Assembly: GCA_021780625.1 (NCBI GenBank)
Contig: JAJXYI010000113.1
Coordinates: forward strand, 1 to 7,940
Direction: 5' to 3'
Origin: a bacterium
Lineage (GTDB): Bacteria; Verrucomicrobiota; Verrucomicrobiae; Opitutales; Opitutaceae
Length of the DNA stretch: 7,940 bases
Numbering within the stretch: position 1 is the stretch's first letter; the number at the start of each line of letters is the position of its first letter. The notes below the pieces were generated by a model. It was not told the DNA's origin, did no database searches, and saw only the letters and a list, made by a program, of their open reading frames with translations. The position numbers were made by a program, and so were the translations under genes. This document shows positions 1 through 7,600 of this stretch, piece by piece.

Positions 1-511
1 CCGATCTTGCATACACGCCGCCGACAAAGGGATTCAATCCGTAGTCAACGGCCTCGCGTCCGAAATGATCGAGGATCAGCTGCTGCAGGCTCACGTCGGC
101 CTCGCGCTTGCGCGGCTTCTGCAACATCTCCGCGAATACACGCAGTCTCATTCCCACCGAATACAGGCGGGTCGTCAGCAGCGCGGGCGGCGACATGGGC
201 AGGGCCTGCAGCCGTCCGTCCCGCACGATGAACCGGTTCTTCGCGGCGGCTCCACCCGCCTGCAGCTCGCCTTCCAGCCCGAGTTCCCGGATCAGCTCCG
301 AGAGGCCCTCCTCGCCCTCGAGCAGCGAATTCGGCCCACCTTCCACCAGCCACCCGTCAACCCGCTCCGTGCGGATCGACCCGCCCAGCCGGTCGGACTG
401 CTCGAAAAGGGTCACCTCGTGCCCCCCCGCCGCAAGACGATATGCCGCCGTCAGCCCGGTGATGCCTCCGCCCACCACGGCGACGCGCTTCCTGGAATTC
501 GCCTGAGTCAT
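1..511 (-). CDS. hemY: Protoporphyrinogen oxidase, HemY/PgoX type (N-terminal part, cut by window edge)
   Basis: Only the first 170 residues are present; the frame is still open at base 2 and continues outside the window. The visible part is an FAD-dependent amine-oxidase-like fold. It has a dinucleotide-binding loop GGGITG at residues 14-19, the acidic residue E37 expected to contact the FAD ribose, RLGG at 41-44, and GP at 59-60. The later segments [14 protein letters not shown] (92-105) and NPFVGGVYA (160-168) resemble the corresponding stretches of oxygen-dependent protoporphyrinogen oxidases rather than phytoene desaturases or monoamine oxidases. Members of this family oxidise protoporphyrinogen IX (or coproporphyrinogen III in the coproporphyrin-dependent branch) in late haem synthesis. 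The start at 511 puts the FAD loop at the usual distance from the N terminus. An in-frame ATG at 568 would add 19 residues with no family resemblance. No Shine-Dalgarno is visible before either start. The gene is divergent from the EEP gene. Which of the two porphyrinogen substrates it uses cannot be decided from this fragment. Confidence 0.87.
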   Translation of the reverse strand, partial: MTQANSRKRVAVVGGGITGLTAAYRLAAGGHEVTLFEQSDRLGGSIRTERVDGWLVEGGPNSLLEGEEGLSELIRELGLEGELQAGGAAAKNRFIVRDGRLQALPMSPPALLTTRLYSVGMRLRVFAEMLQKPRKREADVSLQQLILDHFGREAVDYGLNPFVGGVYARS

Positions 512-616
512 GCCCGCCACGATGCAATCGCCGTCCCCAAAGTCCAGACCGAGCCTGCAGACCGTCATTTTGACTCGAGCCTTGTTTATTTAACTCCGCC
601 ATTTTATGTCACCTTT
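512..616. promoter_or_regulatory. Divergent intergenic spacer between hemY and the EEP gene
   Basis: These 105 bases separate two divergent starts, so they should carry promoters for both. Bases 567-616 are markedly AT-rich compared with the GC-rich surroundings. On the plus strand a weak pair is TTGTTT (582-587) and TATGTC (605-610) with a 17-base gap, which would start transcription close to the ATG at 617. On the minus strand GTGACA (612 down to 607) followed by TAAATA (592 down to 587) is another weak pair with only a 14-base gap. None of these matches the consensus well. The region is supported by gene arrangement and base composition, not by a convincing promoter motif. Confidence 0.35.
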
Positions 617-1579
617 ATGATTTCCCGCTTCGTCCTCCTCTTGGCACTCGCGCTCCGGGTGGTCCCCGTGATGCAGGCCGCGGGCGCGGAGACCCTGCGC
701 ATCGCCACGTACAATCTGGAAAACTACACGACCGCGGGCCGTCTGGTGGGCGACGATTACCTGCGCGACTACCCCAAACCCGAGGCCGCCAAACGGGCGC
801 TTCACGCCGTCATCGCCGGCTTGGGCGCCGACATTCTCGCCGTCCAGGAAATGGGTCCGGCCCCCTATCTCGAGGAACTGCAACACGACCTCGCGGCCAT
901 CGGTCTGGCCTATCCCTTTTCCTATCTCGTCGAAGCTGCGGACCCGGACCGCCACATCGCGATCCTGTCGCGCATACGCCCGAAGGCGGTGAACTGTTAT
1001 GCGCACATCGGACTCGTGTCCCAGGGTGCCAAGGACCTCGTCAAACGTGGAGCCGCCGAGGTGGTGGTCGAGACCGACCGGGGCGACCTCTCACTCTGGG
1101 TCGTTCACCTGAAGAGCCGCTTCACGGTAAAACCATCCGACCCGGACTCCGCCCTCCAGCGGGCCGCCGAGTCGGTCGCCATCCGGGATCTCGTCCTTCG
1201 CCGGCATCCCAACCCCGTGTCCGCCCGGTTTCTGATCGTTGGAGACTTCAACGACGGCAAAGCCCGCCGGCCCGTCCGTGCCATGGAGTCGCGCGGGAGC
1301 CGGGTGATCGCCACGCTCCTCGACGCGGCCGACTCCCGGGGCGAACGCTGGACTCATTTTTATCGTCGTGAGGAGACCTACGAGCGGGTCGACCACATCC
1401 TGGTCTCACCGGCTCTCATGCCCCTGGTCGAACGCTCCCGGTACGGAGACCCCATCGCGCGGATCTACGACGGCGACGGTGTCACGCGGGCGAGCGACCA
1501 TCGCCCGGTCGTCGTGGCGCTCCAGCTTCGCCCCCTCCGCATGCCCGCCGACGCCGCAACCTCGGTCGCCAGCGAGTGA
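617..1579 (+). CDS. Secreted endonuclease/exonuclease/phosphatase (EEP) family protein
   Basis: A 320-residue protein with a likely signal peptide: hydrophobic core from about residue 5 to 20 and an AGA cleavage site before E25. The mature part is a complete EEP (DNase I-like) domain. The expected metal and catalytic residues are visible in order: N33 in TYNLENY, E78 in AVQEMG, H164 in VVHLKSR, D210 and N212 in VGDFND, D259-H260 in RVDHILVS, and D294-H295 in ASDHRPV. The family cleaves phosphodiester bonds in nucleic acids or phospho-inositides/sphingomyelin with a divalent metal. The substrate here cannot be read from sequence, and a nuclease role outside the cytoplasm (nutrient or DNA scavenging) is inference. 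The start at 617 is chosen because it begins the signal peptide; the frame is open further upstream to 65, but only over sequence antisense to hemY. No Shine-Dalgarno is seen before the ATG. The gene ends 11 bases from the convergent cobQ stop. Confidence 0.85.
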   Translation: MISRFVLLLALALRVVPVMQAAGAETLRIATYNLENYTTAGRLVGDDYLRDYPKPEAAKRALHAVIAGLGADILAVQEMGPAPYLEELQHDLAAIGLAYPFSYLVEAADPDRHIAILSRIRPKAVNCYAHIGLVSQGAKDLVKRGAAEVVVETDRGDLSLWVVHLKSRFTVKPSDPDSALQRAAESVAIRDLVLRRHPNPVSARFLIVGDFNDGKARRPVRAMESRGSRVIATLLDAADSRGERWTHFYRREETYERVDHILVSPALMPLVERSRYGDPIARIYDGDGVTRASDHRPVVVALQLRPLRMPADAATSVASE

Positions 1580-1590
1580 AGACCCAGCGT

Positions 1591-3048
1591 TCAGGAAAGC
1601 CCTAGATACCTCCGCACCGGATCGAGATCGACATGTTCGGCAAACCAATCGCCCATCGCATCATAAACCGCGCGCCGCCGTGCGGACCACGGGACCGGAT
1701 GGGGACGATGTGCCGAAATCCCAGCCTCGGTGGCAAACGCCGCCCGGGCGGCGGGCGACTCGAACCAGCCATGCTGGTAGGTGCCCCACACGCGTCCTGA
1801 CCGGATTCCATCCCGCTCTGCCACGCCGTCCGCGACGATTTGCTGCAGCGGTTCACAGGATTGATCGCCCGAAGTCCTGCCCATGTGGATCTCGTAGGTG
1901 CTCCATCGGTCGCCCGCAAAGATCGACTCCGTCGGCCGAACGAGTTTGGGCGCGAAAAATCGCGTAGCCCCCGGCAGCAGCCCGAGTCCCGGCTCATCTC
2001 CCGCGTCGCCCGCCACTCCCTGTTCATCGACGAGGCGGGCGCCCAGGATCTGGTACCCTCCGCAGAGTCCGAACAGGGCCGCACCACGCGCGCGGGCTGC
2101 CAGGATGGCCTCGGCCATACCGCTGCTCCGGAGCCAACGCAGGTCCGCAATCGTGTTCTTCGTCCCAGGAATCACGACGGCCCGAGCCCCCGCGAGAGCC
2201 TCGGGACGGTCGACCCACACGGTTCGCACGCCCTGGTCGTCCCACCAAGGCTGGCAGTCGTTGAGAATCGCCACGTTGGGCAGGCGTATCCAGGCAATCA
2301 CTTCACCTTCGCCCCGGTCGCCGTCCGTCGGATCCAGGCCGTCCTCCTCGTCCGGTCGCAGGTCGGGCCTGAGCGGCACAGTGCCTAGGACGCGTAGCCC
2401 GGGGGCGTGGGGCCCGAGGTGCAGGTTCGGATCCGGAAAAAGTGACAGGTCACCGCGGAACCGGTTGACGATCGCCCCGATCCCCCGGCGGCGATCCCCC
2501 TCGCTCATCAGGTTCCAGGTCCCCGCGAGCTGGGCAAAGACCCCGCCACGATCGATGTCAGCCACCAGCAGCCAGCGTCCATCCAGATGCCGCAGGGTGC
2601 GCAGATTCGCCAGATCGCGGTCCATCAGGTTAAGTTCCACGGGGCTTCCAGCCCCCTCGACGACGAGGACCTCGCAGGCTGTCCGCCAGTGATCGAGGCA
2701 GCCGGCCGCCACCTGCCAAAATTCCTCCAGCCGGTCATAATAGCCGCGGGCCGAGAGATGCGCCACCGCCTCTCCCATCACCACCACCTGCGAGCCCAGG
2801 GCTCCGGACGGCTTGAGCAGGAGCGGGTTCATCCGCACATCCGGCTCCAGCCCGCACGCCTCGGCCTGCACCGCCTGGGCGCGCGCCATCTCGCCGCCGG
2901 CCGGCGTCACGAGCGCGTTGTTCGACATGTTCTGCGCCTTGAACGGGGCCACACGGACTCCCTGCCGCCTTAGCCACGCGCACAGCGCCGTCGCGATCCA
3001 GGTTTTTCCAGCACCCGACGAGGTGCCCAGGATCGAGATGGCCTTCAT
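1591..3048 (-). CDS. cobQ: Cobyric acid synthase (glutamine-hydrolysing)
   Basis: A complete 485-residue protein, the normal length for CobQ/CbiP. This enzyme uses ATP and glutamine to amidate the b, d, e and g side-chain carboxylates of adenosyl-cobyrinic acid a,c-diamide, giving adenosyl-cobyric acid in the cytoplasm. The N-terminal synthetase half is a dethiobiotin-synthetase-like P-loop domain with GTSSGAGKT (residues 8-16), QNMSNN (39-44), EGAGSPVELNL (131-141) and DIDRGGVFA (164-172). The linker has IPGTKNT (293-299). The C-terminal class I glutamine amidotransferase half has the nucleophile C329 in GLCGGYQ, H388 in YEIHMGRT, and the triad histidine H426 in GTYQHG. All key residues are intact. 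A strong Shine-Dalgarno lies before the ATG. It is the last gene of the probable yjjP-yjjB-cobQ unit, 22 bases after yjjB. The gene shares no neighbours from the cobalamin pathway inside the window. The alternative, cobyrinic acid a,c-diamide synthase CobB/CbiA, is excluded by the CobQ-specific motifs and order. Confidence 0.97.
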   Translation of the reverse strand: MKAISILGTSSGAGKTWIATALCAWLRRQGVRVAPFKAQNMSNNALVTPAGGEMARAQAVQAEACGLEPDVRMNPLLLKPSGALGSQVVVMGEAVAHLSARGYYDRLEEFWQVAAGCLDHWRTACEVLVVEGAGSPVELNLMDRDLANLRTLRHLDGRWLLVADIDRGGVFAQLAGTWNLMSEGDRRRGIGAIVNRFRGDLSLFPDPNLHLGPHAPGLRVLGTVPLRPDLRPDEEDGLDPTDGDRGEGEVIAWIRLPNVAILNDCQPWWDDQGVRTVWVDRPEALAGARAVVIPGTKNTIADLRWLRSSGMAEAILAARARGAALFGLCGGYQILGARLVDEQGVAGDAGDEPGLGLLPGATRFFAPKLVRPTESIFAGDRWSTYEIHMGRTSGDQSCEPLQQIVADGVAERDGIRSGRVWGTYQHGWFESPAARAAFATEAGISAHRPHPVPWSARRRAVYDAMGDWFAEHVDLDPVRRYLGLS

Positions 3049-3055
3049 TCGCGTG

Positions 3056-3061
3056 CCCTCC
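3056..3061 (-). promoter_or_regulatory. Shine-Dalgarno site of cobQ
   Basis: Read on the minus strand this is GGAGGG, ending 7 bases before the cobQ ATG at 3048. It is a near-perfect ribosome binding site and fixes the start codon. It sits in the 22-base gap after the yjjB stop codon. Confidence 0.85.
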
Positions 3062-3070
3062 GGGTCGAAG

Positions 3071-3538
3071 TCACACGATCGGCCTGCGCCGATAATACAG
3101 CAGGCCGGGCATCGCCAGGCCCACCGCCAACGCCCCCACGATGAACCCCGCCTTCAATCCGGACGAAAGTGCGGTGGAAAACAGCTCCGGCGTGTAGCCC
3201 TTGCGCTGGATCTCCACGATCGCGAGCAGCGTCGTGAAGAGGGGCACGCCGGGGATCATCGGAATCATCGCCGCCACGGTGAACACCTTCGGGTGCGCGC
3301 GGAGTTTCTGGGCGAAGTACACGCCGAGGAAACTGACCAGGGACGCCACCAGCAGCGTGCCAATCTCGATGGGCACCCCCGCCTGCATCAGCAGCATGCG
3401 CACGCCGTGCCCGATCGCACCGCCCGCCGCGCAATACACCAGTGCCCGCGGCGGTACGTTGAAGACCAGCGCAAACCCCACCGCCGGGATCGCCGCGAGG
3501 ATCATGTCCTGTATCAGGGATATCATCACGTGCATCAT
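3071..3538 (-). CDS. yjjB: Threonine/serine exporter family protein, small subunit (YjjB/ThrE_2, DUF3815)
   Basis: A complete 155-residue integral membrane protein with about four to five hydrophobic segments (roughly residues 9-27, 33-51, 58-77, 86-107 and 129-148). It matches the small half of the split ThrE exporter. The segments QDMILAAIPAVGFA (10-23), FNVP (26-29), IGHG (42-45) and AHPKVFTVAA (81-90) are, from memory, nearly the same in Escherichia coli YjjB. In E. coli, YjjP and YjjB together have been linked to succinate export, while the fused ThrE of Corynebacterium exports threonine and serine. The substrate here is therefore unknown. The start at 3538 is preferred over the in-frame ATGs at 3535 and 3526 because an AGGAG site lies 8 bases before it. 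The gene follows yjjP by 38 bases and precedes cobQ by 22 bases on the same strand, so co-transcription is likely. Confidence 0.93.
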   Translation of the reverse strand: MMHVMISLIQDMILAAIPAVGFALVFNVPPRALVYCAAGGAIGHGVRMLLMQAGVPIEIGTLLVASLVSFLGVYFAQKLRAHPKVFTVAAMIPMIPGVPLFTTLLAIVEIQRKGYTPELFSTALSSGLKAGFIVGALAVGLAMPGLLYYRRRPIV

Positions 3539-3546
3539 CGTTCAGG

Positions 3547-3551
3547 CTCCT
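3547..3551 (-). promoter_or_regulatory. Shine-Dalgarno site of yjjB
   Basis: AGGAG on the minus strand, with an 8-base spacer to the ATG at 3538. It decides the yjjB start among three close in-frame ATG codons. Confidence 0.8.
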
Positions 3552-3576
3552 GTTGTCGTCGCGGGCCCGCGGCCGG

Positions 3577-4407
3577 TCACAGCCACCCCCAGACCCGCCA
3601 GACTGTCATGGCCAGCAGGATACCGCCGCAGGTCGCCAGGGAGAGCAGGATGGCCATCATGCCGCGCGAGATCCCGGTGTTGATGTAGCCCTTCACCATG
3701 TCGGCCACCGAATTGATCAGCGGAAACCCCGGCACCAGCAGCAGCACGCTCGCGGCCATCGCAGGCCGGGGCGTCGCCCCGATCCGCAGGATCGCCGCCC
3801 ACCCCGTGATCGAGGTGGCCACGAACGCGCTCACGAAAAACGTGACGAGCGGATTGAAATGAAACGCAGCCACCTGCTGCCGCACGGCCATCGCGGCCGA
3901 GCTGGCCACGAACACCACCGCGCAGCTCGTGAGGTCAGCACCTGCCAGCCGGGCAAAACAGGCGCACGAAAGTCCGATCGCCAGCGCCACGAGCCAGCGC
4001 GGATAACGATACGGACGGATCGCGGCCAGCCGCGTCCGGTAGTCCGCACAGCCAAGCCGGCCCTCCTCCGCCTCGAGCATCGCGCGCTGCACCTCCGTCA
4101 CCACGTGCATGTTGATGCCGTGATCCTGGTTCCGTCGCACCGTCGTGATGCAGCGGCCCTCGTGCAGCGATGTCAGCGTGATGGCGTTGGCCATGATCGC
4201 GACCTCGATGCGCTCGACGCCCAGCGCCTCGCCCAGGCGGCGGGCCACGGTCTCCACGAGCGCGCTTTCCGCACCGTGCTGCATCAGCATGACCGCGGAC
4301 TCCACGCACAGCCGGGTCACCTCCTGCTGTTCCGCCGGCGCAAGCTGGCGCGGGGGGCGCCCGCTGGAGGTCCGTCCTTCCGAGTCGCTCGGGTTCGTGG
4401 GAGTCAT
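3577..4407 (-). CDS. yjjP: Threonine/serine exporter family protein, large subunit (YjjP/ThrE, DUF1212)
   Basis: A 276-residue protein whose N-terminal half is soluble and whose C-terminal half is membrane-embedded. The soluble part carries the DUF1212 signature: TRLCVES (31-37), LMQHGAESALVE (41-52), NAITLTS (74-80) and DHGINMHVVTEVQ (95-107). Membrane segments follow at about 138-155, 158-176, 187-208, 216-233 and 250-270, with the conserved PRWLVAL, SCACF and VLLLVPGFPLINSVADM. It is the partner of YjjB; the two halves are fused in actinobacterial ThrE. E. coli YjjP is about 256 residues, so the 20-25 extra residues here form a short Pro/Ser/Gly-rich N-terminal tail. The frame is open far upstream (to 4872), but that stretch is antisense to the kinase gene and lacks family resemblance, so ATG 4407 is chosen. 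No Shine-Dalgarno is visible. A promoter candidate lies about 65 bases upstream. The transported compound (threonine, serine, succinate or other) cannot be told from sequence. Confidence 0.93.
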   Translation of the reverse strand: MTPTNPSDSEGRTSSGRPPRQLAPAEQQEVTRLCVESAVMLMQHGAESALVETVARRLGEALGVERIEVAIMANAITLTSLHEGRCITTVRRNQDHGINMHVVTEVQRAMLEAEEGRLGCADYRTRLAAIRPYRYPRWLVALAIGLSCACFARLAGADLTSCAVVFVASSAAMAVRQQVAAFHFNPLVTFFVSAFVATSITGWAAILRIGATPRPAMAASVLLLVPGFPLINSVADMVKGYINTGISRGMMAILLSLATCGGILLAMTVWRVWGWL

Positions 4408-4472
4408 GGGTTCGGGTGCCGAGATTTCGAACCTTGCGCGGGCCGTCAATCCCCACTCTTCGGGCTCCCCGG

Positions 4473-4481
4473 ATAATATCA
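4473..4481 (-). promoter_or_regulatory. Candidate extended -10 promoter of the yjjP-yjjB-cobQ unit
   Basis: On the minus strand the bases read TGATATTAT, that is, an extended -10 (TGn followed by TATTAT, five of six matches to TATAAT). It stands out in a GC-rich spacer. Transcription would start near 4466, leaving a leader of about 60 bases before the yjjP ATG. No good -35 is present at the usual distance (the bases read CGGGAA, part of a palindrome), which is typical for extended -10 promoters. Based on motif only. Confidence 0.5.
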
Positions 4482-4494
4482 CGCCTTCTTCGCC

Positions 4495-4506
4495 ATTCCC
4501 GGGAAT
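4495..4506. repeat. Perfect 12-base palindrome, possible operator
   Basis: ATTCCCGGGAAT is identical to its reverse complement. It covers the place where the -35 element of the minus-strand promoter candidate (4473-4481) would lie. It is in the 232-base divergent spacer (4408-4639) between yjjP and the kinase gene. Two-fold symmetry near a promoter is what a dimeric regulator site looks like, but no protein can be named. The rest of the spacer holds only a second short palindrome, GCCCATGGGC at 4565-4574, and no clear plus-strand promoter for the kinase. Confidence 0.35.
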
Positions 4507-4639
4507 TTTCCGACACGGCGCTACACGTTTACCGCACTCGCGATCCGGCGACTTTGGTTGCCTAGCCCATGGGCACCCGCCACAGTCCGCCCACCAGCGT
4601 CCCCATCGTCGGACCGCCCCACGCGCACTTACCGTATCC

Positions 4640-7600
4640 ATGCTTCCCGTCCGCAGAATCCTCCCCGTTCGAACGGTCCTCCTGTTCTGCGCGCTGGCAA
4701 TCGGACTTCGGGCGGCGACACCCGAACCCGAGATCGACCGCTCCCGGTTGATGGGCGGACACCTGCCCGTCACGGTCTTCGCTGACCAGGAAATCACCGA
4801 GGGAAACCCCTGCTGGTGCACGGTCCGCGGCCCCGAGGGCGAACTGGCGATGGGCACCAATGCGGTCGTCATCTATGACGGCATCCGCTGGACCCACGTC
4901 GACATCCCGGGGAGCAATGCCGTCCGGGCGCTCCGCTATTCCGCCGACGGACGCCTCTGGGTGGCGGCGACCAACGAACTCGGATTCATTTCAAGGGATC
5001 GTTCCGGCACCTATGTGTATCACTCGCTCAAGTCCGGCGGCGAAAACGATCTCGGCGACCTGTGGCAGGTCTTCCCCAGGCCCGACGGCGATGTCTATTG
5101 GATCGGCTCCGACCGGGTTCTTTGCTGGGACGGCAGCGCCCTGCGTTCCTGGAAACTTCCGGGGCAGCGGCGGCTCCTCGCCTTCGAATACGAAGGGTCG
5201 GTCATGGTCCACCATCGCGCGAGCGGACTGTACATGCTCACCCCCCGGGGACCCGTGCTCAAGATTCCGGCCGCAGACCTGCCGCCGACGAACATCATGG
5301 GCCTCGAGACCGTCGGCAACTCGACGATTTCGATCGGCACCAGCGGCGCGATTCCCCTGGGATCGCACACGATCCCGTCGGCGGACGCCACTCTCGCCGC
5401 CTACCTGGCCGTCGACTGGACCTCGGCCTACGCCCGCTACGGCGACCGCCTGTTCTGGGGCACCATCAACGGCGGCCTGGTGGTCAGCGACCTCCAGGGG
5501 CGCATCGAGCGCATCATCGGCCATGACGACGGCCTGCCAAGCCGGACCATCTATTCGCTGTCCATCGACAAGTCCGGCATCCTGTGGGTCGGAACCAGCA
5601 CGGAGCTGCTCCGCCTCGACCCTTCCGAGCGCTCGGTGATCCTCGACAAGCGCGATGGCCTCACCAGCCCGCTGGTCGGCCGCTTCGTCCGGTATGGGGA
5701 TAACTTCTACACGCCGGCCGACGCCGCGGTCATGCGCTCGAGCCCTGACGCCTGGGGCATGCCCAGCCACTTCTCCCCCGTCCCCGGCCTCGAGGGACGA
5801 TTCTGGGACCTGGCCTCGGGCCCCGATTCCCTGCTGCTCGGGAACCTGGGCGGTCTTTACAGCTGGAAGGACGGCCATCTAGCCCAGCTGTACACCTCGG
5901 CGAGGGACGTCTTCATGGTCTTCCCCTCCCGCTTCTCAAAGGACACCGTGTATCTTGCCGAGGGATACAATATCCTGGAGGCCACGGTGACCGGAGGCGC
6001 CACGTTCAGGAAGCGGCAGTACGTCCCCATCCCCGACATCGCCTCCTCGTTCGTCGAGGCGGGCCCCGATCGGCTGCTGGTCGGCACGCTCGGCCACGGC
6101 TCCTACCTCGCGGAGCGGAATCCGACGACCGGCCGATGGGCCACCTCCTCGATCCGCCTGAGCAATCCCGACCGCCAGGGCCCCGGTTACGTGGCGGACC
6201 TCGGAGGCATCCAGTTTGTCCTGGGCCGCGGCCAGGCGGCCATCCTGCCGGCAACGGGCACCAAGCCGATCCTCGTCAAGGGCACGCCCGACGGCGATCC
6301 GATCGCGGCCGCGCCGGGCACCAACGGACGCCGACTCTGGATCGCCTGGCGCACGACCACCGAGGCGGGCCGCACGCAGCCGCTTTTTGGATACTTGTTC
6401 CAGGCCGGCGCCTCGTGGCTCTGGCAGACCGTCCCCCTCCCCGAGGCCCGCACGGTGGGCGCCCTGCGCAGCATCAGCGTCGATTCGATCCGCGGCAGGG
6501 AGTACCTCTGGATCGTCGGCGCCGACGGCGTCGTCCGCATCGACACCGCACTCGCCTCGGCCGACGTGAAGGCGCCCCAGGTGCATCTCGTGTCCGTCGC
6601 GCTCGACGGAGCCAGGTACGCCGACGGCAACCACCTGCCCGAGGCGCGCCTGCCCTATTCGGTGAAGCCCGCCGTCTTCGAATACGCCTCGACCGACTTC
6701 GACCTGGGCGACCGCGTCGAATACCAGACGCGCCTCGATCCGATCAGCAGCGACTGGTCCGCCCCCTCCTATTCGCCCCGCCGCGAGTGGGCCAGCCTGC
6801 CAGACGGGAACTACCTCTTCTCGGTGCGTGCCATCGTCGATGGCATCACGGGACGTCCCGTCGAAATCCGATTTTCAATCGCCCCTCCGTGGTACCGGTC
6901 GAAGCCCGCCCTGGTGCTGTGGCTCGTGCTCGTCATCCTGGCCGTTCACCTGATGATCCAGGGGCGCACCCGCGTCATCCGCAATCGCAACCGGGAGCTC
7001 GCCGAGCAGGTTCGCAAACGGACCCTCGAGCTCGAAAAGGCCAACGCCGCCAAGTCCGAGTTCGTCGCAAGCATCAGCCACGAGATCCGAAACCCGCTCA
7101 ACGGCATCGTCGGCCTCACCGACGTCCTCGCCCGCCGAAACCTTCCGTCCGACGCCGAACGCGACCTCCGCAATCTCCGCCTCTGCACGCGACACCTCGC
7201 GTCGCTCGTCGAGGACGTGCTCGATTTCGCGAAGATCGAAGCCGGAAGCATCACCTTCGAACCCGAGCCGGTCGTGATCAAGGATCTCATCGATTCGATC
7301 AAGGCCGTCGTCACGCCCCTCGTCGCCGAAGCGGGCATGGAACTGCTGGTGGTCATGGACGAGGACGTGCCGGCCCAGGTCGGCCTGGACGCGCGCAAGG
7401 TGCGCCAGATCCTCATCAACTTTATCACCAACGCCGTCAAATACGCGGCGATCGGTGCGATCCAGCTCTCGATCAAACGAGAGCCCGCGTCGAAGGACCG
7501 GCTCGCGCTCCGGTTCACGGTGACCGACCAGGGGCCCGGAATCCCCGCCGCCGAGCGCGAAAAGGTCTTCTCGCGTTTCGTCCGGGGAAATGCGGCGCGT

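Noticed and set aside
65..616. N-terminal extension of the EEP reading frame of 184 codons
   Set aside because: It lies antisense to hemY, has no family resemblance, and the signal peptide begins at 617.
1840..2973. Several plus-strand open frames opposite cobQ
   Set aside because: All are antisense to an intact cobQ with every catalytic motif, and none resembles a known protein.
4565..4574. Palindrome GCCCATGGGC in the divergent spacer
   Set aside because: Short, GC-rich and not near a recognisable promoter; expected by chance in this base composition.
4408..4639. Cobalamin riboswitch upstream of the operon containing cobQ
   Set aside because: No B12-box sequence or related conserved core is visible on either strand, and the spacer is too short for a full element plus promoter.
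4408..4872. N-terminal extension of the yjjP reading frame of 155 codons
   Set aside because: It runs antisense to the start of the kinase gene, crosses the divergent spacer and looks nothing like YjjP; the family N terminus fits ATG 4407.
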